This document shows positions 24,122 through 32,293 of a DNA stretch of 48,458 nucleotides, one piece after another. Below the pieces are notes generated by a model. The model saw only the letters and a program-made list of their open reading frames with translations. It did no database searches and had not been told where the DNA came from. The stretch comes from an uncultured Clostridia bacterium (lineage in GTDB: Bacteria > Bacillota > Clostridia > Saccharofermentanales > Saccharofermentanaceae): assembly GCA_947165785.1 (NCBI GenBank), contig CAMVBS010000010.1, positions 1 to 48,458 of the forward strand. The letters run 5' to 3'. The stretch's first letter is position 1. Each line of letters opens with the position of its first letter. The position numbers were made by a program, and so were the translations under genes.

Positions 24122-24817
24122 ATGGGAAAAGCAAAGATCCTCATTGTTGAGGATGATGCAAACATCAACAACATGGTCTGTGAGGCACTTACCAAGAACG
24201 GTTATGAGTGCACACAATCATTTTCTGGAACAGAAGGACTTCTGAACTTTAATGCAGGTTCGTTCGATCTGGCCATACTCGATCTTATGATGCCGGGTAT
24301 GACAGGCGAAGAGCTTACGGCAAAGATCAGAGAGACATCCAAGATCCCGATCATCATCACATCAGCCAAGAGCGAACTCGATTCCAGAGTAAATCTCCTT
24401 TCGACAGGCGCAGACGATTATCTCGTTAAGCCTTTTGATGTAAAGGAGCTTATCGTAAGAGTTGAGGTTCAGCTCAGACATGTTAACGAAGGTGCCGGAG
24501 CTTCAGCAGGCGGAGACGAGAAACTGACATTCAAGGATATGGAACTTGATAAGTCCACATTCGAAGTCAAGGTAAAAGGTCAGGAGATTCAGCTCACAAG
24601 GCAGGAGTACAAGATCTTAGAGCTCTTTATGCTTCATCCGACAAAGGTGTTCTCCAAGCAGGACATTTTCGAGTATGCCTGGGATGAGTATTATATCGGA
24701 GAGGACAAGACGATCAATGTTCATATCTCCAATATAAGGACTAAGATAAAGAAGATAACGGACGATGAATATATCGATACCGTTTGGGGCATAGGCTTCA
24801 GACTTGCAAAACAGTAA
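24122..24817 (+). CDS. OmpR-type response regulator (NisR/SpaR-like)
   Basis: The 231-residue protein has a receiver domain with E10-D11-D12, phospho-acceptor D54 (AILDLMMPG), and Thr/Lys in IITSA and LVKPF. A short Gly/Ala linker is followed by a winged helix (LTRQEYKILELFMLHPTKVFSKQDIFEYAWDEYYIGEDKTINVHISNIRTKI). The layout resembles regulators of lantibiotic-immunity and bacitracin-sensing clusters. Its likely partner kinase is encoded at 27747-28673, after three ABC transporter genes. A terminator follows at 24824-24855 and then a TCT-N8-TCT repeat, so this gene is transcribed separately from its presumed targets. Confidence 0.92.
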   Translation: MGKAKILIVEDDANINNMVCEALTKNGYECTQSFSGTEGLLNFNAGSFDLAILDLMMPGMTGEELTAKIRETSKIPIIITSAKSELDSRVNLLSTGADDYLVKPFDVKELIVRVEVQLRHVNEGAGASAGGDEKLTFKDMELDKSTFEVKVKGQEIQLTRQEYKILELFMLHPTKVFSKQDIFEYAWDEYYIGEDKTINVHISNIRTKIKKITDDEYIDTVWGIGFRLAKQ

Positions 24818-24823
24818 GTATTC

Positions 24824-24855
24824 GGACGCTTCGCTTATGGCGGGGCGTCCTTTCT
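24824..24855 (+). terminator. Terminator after the response-regulator gene
   Basis: GGACGC-T-TCGC pairs with GCGG-G-GCGTCC around a TTATG loop and is followed by TTTCTTT. Confidence 0.8.
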
Positions 24856-24908
24856 TTAACATTTCTTAAACATTTATTAGCGATTACTTTTATTTCCGAT
24901 GACATAAT
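24852..24908 (+). promoter_or_regulatory. NisR-like box and promoter of the ABC transporter operon
   Basis: TTCTTTAACAT (24852-24862) is followed by TTCTTAAACAT (24863-24873), a tandem 11-bp repeat with one mismatch that also gives TCT-N8-TCT, the spacing described for NisR sites. A CATAAT -10 candidate is at 24903-24908. The box ends about 6 bp upstream of the corresponding -35 position (24880-24885), the usual place for activation. Confidence 0.6.
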
Positions 24909-24938
24909 CACCTGTAGATATAACGAGAGGAGTTATTT

Positions 24939-25859
24939 ATGAGCGATATAATCCTTAAGACGGACAACATTACTAAGAAATTCGGTTCAAAAGTGGCAGT
25001 TGACCACGTGAATATATCCATCGAGAGAGGCGCTATCTACGGCCTCATCGGAATGAACGGTGCAGGTAAGACCACGATCATGAAAATGCTTTCAGGTATG
25101 ATCAAGCCTACGGAAGGAACATTTAACTATGATGGTCTCGGTTCTTCGCTTACCGATGCATATAAAAGGATCGGAGCCCTCATCGAAGCACCTGCGATCT
25201 ATCCTAACCTTACTGCTAAGGATAATCTCAAGGTTAAGGCGCTTGCATATGGTATCAATGATGATGCTTACCTTGAAGAGAAACTCAAGCTCGTCGGCCT
25301 TGCTGATGTAGGTAAGAAAAAAGCCGGTAAGTTCTCACTTGGTATGAAGCAGCGTCTCGGTATTGCACTTGCGCTTGTAGGAGATCCTGACTTCCTTCTT
25401 TTGGATGAGCCGATCAACGGTCTTGATCCTCAGGGTATCGTTGAAGTGCGTGAGATGCTCATCGAACTTCATAAGAGCAAGGGAGTAACGATCCTTATTT
25501 CAAGTCACATTCTCGAGGAACTTTCCAAGATCGCAACAGATTACGGCATTATCAGTAACGGTAAGCTTATCGAGCAGATCACTCGTGACGAGCTTATGAG
25601 CAAGTGCCGTGACAAGATCAAGATCAAGGCAAAGAATGCTTCCGCTATCGTAACAATACTCGACAGTAACGGTTTCAATGACTATAGCGTAGTCGATGCA
25701 GAGACCATTTATGTATATGACCGTGTAAATGACATTGCTACTCTCAATATGGAGATTGCTAAGGCAGGCATCCTCATTGACTCCATCGGTGTGGATTCCG
25801 CAGATCTTGAGGAGTATTTTCTTAAGACAGCAGTTACTGACGGTTCTGAGATCAAGTAA
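24939..25859 (+). CDS. ABC transporter ATPase, BcrA/LanF type
   Basis: The 306-residue ATPase shows Walker A GMNGAGKTTIMK, Q-loop region ALIEAPAIYPNLTAKDNL, signature FSLGMKQRLGIALAL, Walker B FLLLDEPINGLDPQG and switch His in LISSHILEEL. The C-terminal 90 residues form the accessory domain common in bacitracin and lantibiotic self-protection ATPases. GAGAGGAG precedes the ATG. Two permease genes and a histidine kinase follow. By family knowledge such LanFEG/BcrAB systems expel or shed peptide antibiotics that act at the membrane or on lipid II. No precursor peptide or modification enzyme is present here, so it is likely a resistance or sensing module. Confidence 0.93.
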   Translation: MSDIILKTDNITKKFGSKVAVDHVNISIERGAIYGLIGMNGAGKTTIMKMLSGMIKPTEGTFNYDGLGSSLTDAYKRIGALIEAPAIYPNLTAKDNLKVKALAYGINDDAYLEEKLKLVGLADVGKKKAGKFSLGMKQRLGIALALVGDPDFLLLDEPINGLDPQGIVEVREMLIELHKSKGVTILISSHILEELSKIATDYGIISNGKLIEQITRDELMSKCRDKIKIKAKNASAIVTILDSNGFNDYSVVDAETIYVYDRVNDIATLNMEIAKAGILIDSIGVDSADLEEYFLKTAVTDGSEIK

Positions 25860-25874
25860 AGGAGAAGTAAGATA

Positions 25875-26840
25875 ATGTTGGATTTTTTCAGAAGTGATCT
25901 TTTCTTAATGAGAAAGATGAAGGCTACATATATCTTACCTGTCATCTTTTTGCTCTCGACATTACTCTTGGGTGTCATCTTCGTCAGATTTAATCCTGTG
26001 GGACTTCTTCAGGCTACAGGTGTTGACTATTCATCTTATGTGGATCCCAATGTAAACGAAGGCCAGTCATTCGGTGAACAGTATGCAAATTCCTTGAGCG
26101 GATCTTTTGATGTCAGCTATGATGTCGGCTACGATATCGGTGATGGTGAAGACGGTCAGGCAGAAGTGCCGGAAAAGGAGAAGGTCGGTATTTTCTCAGG
26201 CGGAGCTTTTTATGATGCGTCTGTTTGCGACTTCTTTGTTCTTTGCACATCTTCTACTGAGCTTTTGATCCTCACAGGACTTTTTTCTGCTTTTCTTTTT
26301 GCAATAGATATCCGTGGAGGATTCAGAAAGAATATCATCAAGAACAACCCGAACAGATTTATTCCATTCTGTTCCAAGATAATGACAGTCCTTGTTTATA
26401 ATATCTTGTTTATCGTATTTGCATTTGTATGTTCTTTCCTCGTTATGGCTTTGATGGGCAAATCCATTACGATGGGATTCTCAGCCGGATTCTTCGGTGT
26501 GGTAGCTTTAAGAGTGCTCCTGACATTTGCATTCTCCATGCTCATAGCACTTATCACGATCTTTACTAAGAGTACTGCTATCGGAATGATCGCTGATATC
26601 ATCTTCGGTATGGGTGCATTGAATCTTGCTTTCTATCTTCTTGATATCCTTATTGCTTTTATCGCTAAGAAGCAGTTTGATTTCAGTTTGAGTGATTATA
26701 CGATCACAGGTGTATCTGCAATGGTAAATACTGATATGAGCAGCAAGATCATAATCCGAGCTCTTGTAGTAAGCTTGTGCTTTATCGTGGTATCTGTTGC
26801 CGGATCGGCATATTTTAACCAAAAACGTGATATCCATTAA
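25875..26840 (+). CDS. ABC-2 type permease, first subunit (LanE/LanG-like)
   Basis: The 321-residue membrane protein starts 15 bp after the ATPase gene. It begins MLDFFRSDLFLMRKMKATYILPVIFLLSTLL (first half cytoplasmic, then a membrane helix). An acidic extracytoplasmic segment of about 80 residues follows (SYDVGYDIGDGEDGQAEVPEKEK), then five further hydrophobic helices. The order of a long first loop and a helix bundle is typical of ABC-2 permeases of BcrB/LanE type. The extra acidic loop is larger than usual and could contact a cationic peptide. A perfect terminator palindrome at 26863-26886 separates it from the second permease, so subunit ratios may be set by partial readthrough. Confidence 0.82.
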   Translation: MLDFFRSDLFLMRKMKATYILPVIFLLSTLLLGVIFVRFNPVGLLQATGVDYSSYVDPNVNEGQSFGEQYANSLSGSFDVSYDVGYDIGDGEDGQAEVPEKEKVGIFSGGAFYDASVCDFFVLCTSSTELLILTGLFSAFLFAIDIRGGFRKNIIKNNPNRFIPFCSKIMTVLVYNILFIVFAFVCSFLVMALMGKSITMGFSAGFFGVVALRVLLTFAFSMLIALITIFTKSTAIGMIADIIFGMGALNLAFYLLDILIAFIAKKQFDFSLSDYTITGVSAMVNTDMSSKIIIRALVVSLCFIVVSVAGSAYFNQKRDIH

Positions 26841-26862
26841 TGGAATGAGGTTAATATAAATG

Positions 26863-26890
26863 ACAAGTCGCCATATGGCGACTTGTTTTT
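26863..26890 (+). terminator. Internal terminator between the two permease genes
   Basis: Positions 26863-26886 are a perfect 24-bp palindrome (ACAAGTCGCCAT and its complement) followed by TTTTT. It lies inside the presumed operon and should reduce or separate expression of the downstream permease and kinase. Confidence 0.85.
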
Positions 26891-26943
26891 GTTTTAGTTG
26901 GAATATATACTTTCTTAGAGTCAAAAAGAAATGAGGAAGATCT

Positions 26944-27750
26944 GTGTTTATAAACTATCTCAGACTTAATTTTTTACGATATTTTAAGGGCAGAGGGGCT
27001 TGGACAACTCTCATCTTTGAGGTCTTGTTCTCCTTCGCGACCTTAATACCGATATTATTGATGATAGGTCTTGAAGGTGCTGACGGTTTTCATATCACCA
27101 CTGGAGAAAATACAGAAGTCAATGTTGTTGAGTCATATTATTTTATAATGCAGATCATGTTCTTATTTCCTATCATGATCGGACTTATGGGCAGCAGGTT
27201 TGTGTGTTCATATTATGCATACAGAAGTTACAATAACCTTGAGATCGGAATGAAACACAGAGGACTATTTTGTCTGGCCGAACTGTTTACCATGTACATT
27301 ATGAGTTTGATCATATTGGGTATCTTTTACATGATATGCATATTCTTTGACCTGATCCTTCCTGATCTTGGCAGTTCAATGCTCGTCGGCAGTCCTTTAT
27401 ATACAATATCTATGATCATTTCTATGATCGCTGTTTTATTTAACCAGACTAATGATATATTCTTTTTCTCCAAACTGATAAGAACCAGAGGGTTGAGTTT
27501 CCTGGTATTCATCATATTTGAAATGTTTACGTCGGCTATAAATCTGCTTATACCTAACAAATATGAAATTGTAAGGGTAGCGCTCTGTCCGACTTTCTTT
27601 ACCTGGTTTGATGGAGATACTCCGTTGTTTTTCAATGAAAAAAAGATTCTGATAGCTGTGGCGGTGATAGGCTATCTTGTGAAAAACATAGCTCAATTTA
27701 TATTCTCGGTGATGGCATTTAACAGAAAGCAGGAGGAAAGACACAGATGA
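26944..27750 (+). CDS. ABC-2 type permease, second subunit
   Basis: The 268-residue protein has six hydrophobic segments and the N-terminal pattern MFINYLRLNFLRYFKGRG typical of LanE/LanG/BcrB permeases. The start is GTG, with AGGA 7 nt upstream. It overlaps the kinase gene by 4 bp (ATGA). Together with the 25875 gene it would form the membrane part of the ABC transporter. Sequence similarity to the first permease is not obvious, which fits a heterodimeric LanE-LanG pair. Confidence 0.8.
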   Translation: MFINYLRLNFLRYFKGRGAWTTLIFEVLFSFATLIPILLMIGLEGADGFHITTGENTEVNVVESYYFIMQIMFLFPIMIGLMGSRFVCSYYAYRSYNNLEIGMKHRGLFCLAELFTMYIMSLIILGIFYMICIFFDLILPDLGSSMLVGSPLYTISMIISMIAVLFNQTNDIFFFSKLIRTRGLSFLVFIIFEMFTSAINLLIPNKYEIVRVALCPTFFTWFDGDTPLFFNEKKILIAVAVIGYLVKNIAQFIFSVMAFNRKQEERHR

Positions 27751-28673
27751 ACCCTTTGATCATAATTCTGATCATATGCATCCTGATCATATTGGTGTTG
27801 GTATTTTTTATCGTGTCGATTATTTCATCGATCAGGGAACTTAATAAGCAGCTTGATTTTATCGGTGAAAATAAGACCAATATGACCATATCGATAGGCG
27901 CATCTACCAGATCTATCAGAAAACTGACAGATAGGATCAATAAGGTTCTTGTGGCTTGTAGGAATAGGGAGATCGAGACTGCGCGTAAAGATGATGAGAT
28001 CAAGGAGACAATCACAAGCATGTCTCATGATATCAGAACTCCGCTCACGTCGCTTAAAGGATATTTTGATCTTATGTGCGAGTCAGACAGTGAAGAAGAC
28101 AAAGACAGATATAAGGGCATAATAGCTGAGAGGATCGATTCTTTGGGAGAGATGCTCGAGCAGATGTTTATCTATACCAAGATCAATAATTCGAGTTATA
28201 AACTTGAGAAAGAAAGAGTTAACGTATCACAGACTTTGATATCTACTCTCCTTTCTTACTTTGAAGATTTTGAAAGAAGGGGCATGACACCTGATATCGA
28301 TATTGATGAAGATGTCTTTACTGTGGGTGATGAACCGGCTCTCAAGCGTGTATTTCAAAATCTAATTAAGAACAGTCTGAACCATGGTGCTGATTCAGTA
28401 ACTGTAAGACTTAAGAAGGCTGAAGGAAAGAAACTCAAGATATCGGTCGGAAATGGTATCAAAGATGGTCAGATACCTGATGTCACCAGAGTATTTGACA
28501 GATTCTATAAGGGAGATAAATCAAGACACGTTAATTCCTCGGGTATCGGCCTGTCGGTAACTCAAAAACTGATCATCCTCATGGGAGGCAGTATTGAAGC
28601 CGTGATAAGTGATAATATGTTCTTCATTAATATCTATTTGGAAGAACTTGCCAATGTATCCAAAGAAGCTTGA
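27747..28673 (+). CDS. Sensor histidine kinase, short-sensor type
   Basis: The 308-residue kinase has two adjacent N-terminal membrane segments (about 3-30) and almost no external sensor. A coiled linker is followed by HisKA with H94 in ETITSMSHDIRTPLTSLKGYFDLM. The ATPase domain has N box LKRVFQNLIKNSLNHGA, G1 region VGNGIKDGQIPD, F box FDRFYKG and G2 region GIGLSVTQKL. This intramembrane-sensing design is typical of kinases that receive their signal through a neighbouring ABC transporter. GGAGG precedes the ATG. The presumed partner is the regulator at 24122. Confidence 0.9.
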   Translation: MNPLIIILIICILIILVLVFFIVSIISSIRELNKQLDFIGENKTNMTISIGASTRSIRKLTDRINKVLVACRNREIETARKDDEIKETITSMSHDIRTPLTSLKGYFDLMCESDSEEDKDRYKGIIAERIDSLGEMLEQMFIYTKINNSSYKLEKERVNVSQTLISTLLSYFEDFERRGMTPDIDIDEDVFTVGDEPALKRVFQNLIKNSLNHGADSVTVRLKKAEGKKLKISVGNGIKDGQIPDVTRVFDRFYKGDKSRHVNSSGIGLSVTQKLIILMGGSIEAVISDNMFFINIYLEELANVSKEA

Positions 28674-28680
28674 ACAATAA

Positions 28681-28716
28681 GGGATGCCTTCGACTTAAAG
28701 AAGACATCCCCCTTTT
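28681..28716 (+). terminator. Terminator after the histidine-kinase gene
   Basis: GGGATG-C-CTTC pairs with GAAG-A-CATCCC around GACTTAAA and is followed by CCTTTT. Confidence 0.75.
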
Positions 28717-28801
28717 ATGTTAGATAACCTGCGACATGTGCACGAGATGACCTTCAGGTGGTGGTGGAAAAACAGGAGTCGGCCATTGTGCACGGCGCAG
28801 A

Positions 28802-29047
28802 TCAGGCAACATCCCTTTTGGGGATCTTGTGACAGACGCGGGAAGGATTTCTTCTGATAGGGATAGTCCTTACTGTCTTCATTGTTCTTTGAGTAGCATA
28901 GACAGAAGCCGGGATGTTTCTTGAGGATGCCTTCCTTACTGCATATTTAACAGGTTTAGTATCAGACATGTGCTTTTCAAAGTCGACAGCGATCTTGATA
29001 AGAGTAACAGAGAAGAAGAATAACAATGAGATATCCAGCAGTGACAT
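28802..29047 (-). CDS. Small basic protein with one N-terminal membrane helix
   Basis: The 81-residue ORF starts MSLLDISLLFFFSVTLIKIA, one membrane helix, followed by an Arg/Lys-rich tail with many Thr and Ser (YAVRKASSRNIPASVYAT, RRNPSRVCHKIPKRD). AAGGAG lies 9 nt before the ATG, and an extended -10 (TGTTATACT) is seen upstream on the minus strand, so expression is plausible. The family is unknown. Its isolated position and high charge make a small regulatory or toxic membrane peptide possible, without direct evidence. Overlapping plus-strand frames have no ribosome binding site. Confidence 0.5.
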   Translation of the reverse strand: MSLLDISLLFFFSVTLIKIAVDFEKHMSDTKPVKYAVRKASSRNIPASVYATQRTMKTVRTIPIRRNPSRVCHKIPKRDVA

Positions 29048-29327
29048 ATTAATAATCTCCTTACGATCATATGTTCTATATTTGTTCTGTGATGGGAGTA
29101 TAACACATTAATTGTGCCAATAATAGTACAATTAGAGAAAAAAGAACAAAATTTTCGGTTTTCTGCAGACGGAGGGTGTGATAAGAGCCTTGAAACTGAC
29201 TTTAATAACTGTAATATGGTAAAATACTTATCGTGGGGGAGGATCCCACAGAGGGCTTTATGGCCTTCGATCATCTTGATGATAACCTGATGCCGGAAGG
29301 CATCATGAATATAGTTAGGAATAGAAG

Positions 29328-30272
29328 ATGCCAGTATATAAACTTAAACCAGCATGTAAAGACTATATCTGGGGAGGAACAAGGCTCCGCGAGGAATTCG
29401 GTATAGATGATCCGGGTGAACGCGTGGCAGAAGCGTGGGTATTGTCCTGCCATCAGGACGGACCTTCGGTCATCGCATCCGGTAAATACGCGGGCGAGAC
29501 ACTGATGGATTACATCAATCTTCACGGCAAGAGGGTCCTCGGAAGTAACTGTGAGAAGTTCGACGAGTTTCCGATCCTTACCAAGCTCATTGATGCCAAG
29601 CGTGATCTCTCGATCCAGGTACATCCCAATAACACTTTTGCGATAACTAACGAAGGCCAGTTCGGTAAGACCGAGATGTGGTATGTCGTAGATGCTGAAG
29701 AGGGATCATATATCTACTATGGCGTATCCAGATCAGTTGAAGAAGATGAACTCAGGAGAAGGATCGAGGATAACACCCTTACTGATGTCCTTATGGCTGT
29801 TCCTGCAAGAAAAGGCGATGTTTTCTATATTCCTGCGGGAACGCTCCATGCGATATGCAAGGGAGTTATCATAGCTGAAGTTCAGCAGAATTCCAATGTA
29901 ACCTATCGTGTATATGATTACGACAGGATAGACGAGACTACCGGAAGAAAGAGGGAACTTCACGTGGATAAGGCCCTTAAGGTCATACGTAAGTATCCAA
30001 ACTATACCAACTATGATTTCGGTAATCATCTTGTCAGCTGCAAGCATTTCGTTGTCGACCTTATCGAAGGCGATACTCTGGATTTTGCTTCAGAGAGAAG
30101 CTTCGTATCACTTGTAGTACTTGACGGTACCGGAAGGATAGAGTTCAAGAACGATGAAGGTGCGAACGATTACCTGACTTTGTCCAAGGGTGAGAGTTTC
30201 TTCATTCCTGCAAGCTCGGGAAGGTTTAACATCAAGGGCGAAAACTTAAGGATCTTGAGGACTCAGATATGA
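29328..30272 (+). CDS. manA: Mannose-6-phosphate isomerase, class I
   Basis: ManA interconverts mannose 6-phosphate and fructose 6-phosphate with one zinc ion. The 314-residue length fits the short Firmicutes form. Motifs are KDYIWGGTRLREEFG, ERVAEAWVLSCHQDGPS, LTKLIDAKRDLSIQVHPNN (Gln and His zinc ligands), GKTEMWYVVDAEEGS (Glu ligand), YIPAGTLHAICKGVIIAEVQQNSNVTYRVYDYDR (His ligand, catalytic Arg) and a C-terminal cupin strand set ending KGESFFIPASSG. AGGA lies 7 nt before the ATG. It overlaps the following CBS-protein gene by 4 bp. Confidence 0.95.
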   Translation: MPVYKLKPACKDYIWGGTRLREEFGIDDPGERVAEAWVLSCHQDGPSVIASGKYAGETLMDYINLHGKRVLGSNCEKFDEFPILTKLIDAKRDLSIQVHPNNTFAITNEGQFGKTEMWYVVDAEEGSYIYYGVSRSVEEDELRRRIEDNTLTDVLMAVPARKGDVFYIPAGTLHAICKGVIIAEVQQNSNVTYRVYDYDRIDETTGRKRELHVDKALKVIRKYPNYTNYDFGNHLVSCKHFVVDLIEGDTLDFASERSFVSLVVLDGTGRIEFKNDEGANDYLTLSKGESFFIPASSGRFNIKGENLRILRTQI

Positions 30273-30706
30273 ACGTTGCTTTTTTTATGCAGCCGAAGTC
30301 GTCGGTTGCTTTTCTCTATAATGATTTTACCGTGCGTCAGGCTCTCGAGAAGATGCATCACCACGGTTATACTGCCATACCTGTCATCGACCGCGAGGGC
30401 CGCTATGTAGGTACGGTAAGCGAGGGTGATTTTCTGTGGTTCATCGTCAAGGGTGAAGGTAACGAAGCACACACGACTAACATAGAAAGCCTTGAGGAAT
30501 TTAAGCTTAGTGAGCTTGATATCGATCCGTCAAAGAACCCGTCTGTACTTATCACAGCCTCTATAGACGAGCTCTTGATGCGCGCAATGAACCAGAACTT
30601 TATTCCCGTCGTAGATGACAGGGATCTTTTCATAGGAATAGTGACCCGTAAGGACGTGATCAAGCATTTCTACGCTACGAACTTCATAGATTACGACGCT
30701 ACGTGA
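30269..30706 (+). CDS. Stand-alone CBS-domain pair protein
   Basis: The 145-residue protein is a single Bateman module. The first CBS repeat covers about 8-65 (NDFTVRQALEKMHHHGYTAIPVIDREGRYVGTVSEGDFL) and the second about 88-140 (SVLITASIDELLMRAMNQNFIPVVDDRDLFIGIVTRKDVIKHF). Such modules bind adenine nucleotides such as AMP, ATP or c-di-AMP and report energy or second-messenger status. The start overlaps the manA stop (ATGA), so translation is coupled to manA. No effector domain is present, so it may act on a partner protein. Confidence 0.9.
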   Translation: MNVAFFMQPKSSVAFLYNDFTVRQALEKMHHHGYTAIPVIDREGRYVGTVSEGDFLWFIVKGEGNEAHTTNIESLEEFKLSELDIDPSKNPSVLITASIDELLMRAMNQNFIPVVDDRDLFIGIVTRKDVIKHFYATNFIDYDAT

Positions 30707-30779
30707 GATCTTAGGCTTGCAACATATCGTTTATTTTTGTCGTCAATATGGCATAGCAATACCATAGGAGGGATAGATT

Positions 30780-32051
30780 ATGGTAAAAAAGATCGGTGCG
30801 GCTGCCATGACCGCTTTGTTATTCATGGGTGTAATTTCAGGTTGTTCGGGTAAAGATAAATATTCTGACATCAAGACAACAAAGAATGATTCCGATGCTC
30901 CGAGGCTGTTTATAACCGCCAAGGACGTATCTTATGATGAAGAGTCGATGTCGGACAAGTATCTGGAGTTTGTTTTCGGTGCCGGAAAAGAGTTCTGCAG
31001 CGGCAGTGACGAGAATCTGATGATCTCTCCGGCTTCTGTCTTTTTCGCGATGGAGCTGGCTGCAAGCGGTGCACAGGGCGATACGCTTGACGAGATGAGT
31101 GCCGTGTTCGTACCGGGTGCGACGAACGAGGAGGCCCTGAACTATGCGTCAGACTATTATAGACAGCTACAGGATTCGGGGGTCATTAAAGTCGCGAATG
31201 CCGAGTATTTCTCGGAAGATTTCAGAGAAAGCATCTATGAGGATTATCTCGAGTATGTAAGGGAGAATTTCGATGCGGAGATCATGACGGGCATCGATGC
31301 CGACAAGATAAACGCCTGGGTCGACGAAAAGACGGATGGCATGATCCCCGAGATCATAGACGGATCCGATATCACCCCTGAAACGGTTGCGATCCTTCTT
31401 AACGCGATCGCTTTCGATGCGAAGTGGGAGGAAGAATTCGATAAGGACAGGATCGACGAAGATTCGATCTTTACAAATGCTTCCGGAGATGAAGAGAAAG
31501 TTACGCTCATGGGCTCGGACGAGGATATCTACTTCGAGACGGATCTTGCAACAGGCTTCATGAAATACTACGACGGTGACGATTATGCTTTCGTTGCGAT
31601 CCTTCCTAAGGACGAGACGGTAAGTGCCAATGATTTTCTCACGGGATTTACCGCAGACGACTATAGAGAGTTCATCGACAGCATGAGTTCCGAGGATGTT
31701 AAGGCTACTACTCCCGAATTCGAGTACGATTACGAGAACAGGGATGTCATCGATATCCTTGAGGCTATGGGCATCGAGACTGCTTTCGGAGACGGTGCGG
31801 ATTTCAGCAATATGGCTTCTACGGATGCATTTATTTCCAAGATCATCCACAAGACACACATCAGCCTTGACCGCAAGGGTACAAAGGCAGCAGCCTCTAC
31901 GGCTGTTATCATGACAAAGAATGCCGTGGTGGAGCCGTATGAGTCATCTCAGAAGATAGTCTGCCTTGACAGGCCTTTTGCTTACATGATCGTTGAGACC
32001 GACAATATGACTCCTGTCTTTATGGGAACGGTAAACAGCATAAACGGCTGA
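30780..32051 (+). CDS. Serpin-family lipoprotein (secreted serine protease inhibitor)
   Basis: The 423-residue protein has a signal peptide ending in lipobox VISGC (lipidated C22), a short acidic linker and a complete serpin domain. Serpin hallmarks are NLMISPASVFFAMELAASGAQGDT near the start, VAILLNAIAFDAKWEEEF, HISLDRKGTKAAASTAVIM (reactive-loop hinge rich in Ala with Gly at P15, favouring inhibitory loop insertion) and CLDRPFAYMIVETDNMTPVFMGTV (serpin signature). Counting from the hinge Gly, P1 is near Asn in MTKNAVVEP, with Lys at P2. Bacterial serpins are sporadic and usually exported by gut or rumen anaerobes to block host or competitor proteases. GGAGGG precedes the ATG. Confidence 0.93.
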   Translation: MVKKIGAAAMTALLFMGVISGCSGKDKYSDIKTTKNDSDAPRLFITAKDVSYDEESMSDKYLEFVFGAGKEFCSGSDENLMISPASVFFAMELAASGAQGDTLDEMSAVFVPGATNEEALNYASDYYRQLQDSGVIKVANAEYFSEDFRESIYEDYLEYVRENFDAEIMTGIDADKINAWVDEKTDGMIPEIIDGSDITPETVAILLNAIAFDAKWEEEFDKDRIDEDSIFTNASGDEEKVTLMGSDEDIYFETDLATGFMKYYDGDDYAFVAILPKDETVSANDFLTGFTADDYREFIDSMSSEDVKATTPEFEYDYENRDVIDILEAMGIETAFGDGADFSNMASTDAFISKIIHKTHISLDRKGTKAAASTAVIMTKNAVVEPYESSQKIVCLDRPFAYMIVETDNMTPVFMGTVNSING

Positions 32052-32059
32052 CAGATAAA

Positions 32060-32087
32060 AAGGAACGCCTCATCTGAGACGTTCCTT
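32060..32087. terminator. Bidirectional terminator between serpin and tRNA-Thr genes
   Basis: AAGGAACG-C-CTCA pairs with TGAG-A-CGTTCCTT, a 12-bp interrupted stem with a 2-nt loop. T-rich flanks lie on both strands, and the two transcripts converge here. Confidence 0.8.
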
Positions 32088-32092
32088 CTATT

Positions 32093-32168
32093 TGGAGCCT
32101 TTAACCAGGATCGAACTGGTGACCTCATCCTTACCATGGATGCGCTCTACCTACTGAGCTATAAAGGC
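32093..32168 (-). tRNA. tRNA-Thr (anticodon GGT)
   Basis: The minus strand folds as a complete cloverleaf of 76 nt: acceptor GCCTTTA/TAAAGGC, D arm GCTCAGTAGGTAGAGC, anticodon stem CATCC/GGATG with loop ATGGTAA (anticodon GGT), T arm with GTTCGATCC, and encoded CCA. Confidence 0.96.
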
Positions 32169-32248
32169 GTTCGAATTACCTTGTAAAGTGTAGCATAAAG
32201 GGTGGGCGATTTGAAGTATTATTTTTCTTCTCGAAAAAGTGCATAAAG

Positions 32249-32273
32249 AAAAGCCACAGTGACTGTGGCTTTT
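32249..32273. terminator. Perfect hairpin in the tRNA-Thr/azlD intergenic region
   Basis: AAAAGCCACAG (32249-32259) and CTGTGGCTTTT (32263-32273) form an 11-bp stem with a TGA loop. The A and T ends give terminator character on both strands. Confidence 0.6.
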
Positions 32274-32293
32274 ACAAAAGGAAGATATATGAA

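Noticed and set aside
28914-29111. 65-codon plus-strand frame starting at 28914
   Set aside because: It has no ribosome binding site. The overlapping minus-strand gene 28802-29047 has AAGGAG and an extended -10, so it is preferred.
29260-29406. ORF beginning MAFDHLDDNLMPEG just before and overlapping manA
   Set aside because: The ribosome binding site is weak (AGGG, 4 nt) and the frame runs out of phase into manA. No attenuator-type terminator lies between it and manA, so it is not supported.
31167-31859. 230-codon minus-strand open frame opposite the serpin gene
   Set aside because: It is antisense to a protein with intact serpin motifs, has no ribosome binding site and reads as compositionally biased sequence. 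It is a shadow of the serpin codon pattern.
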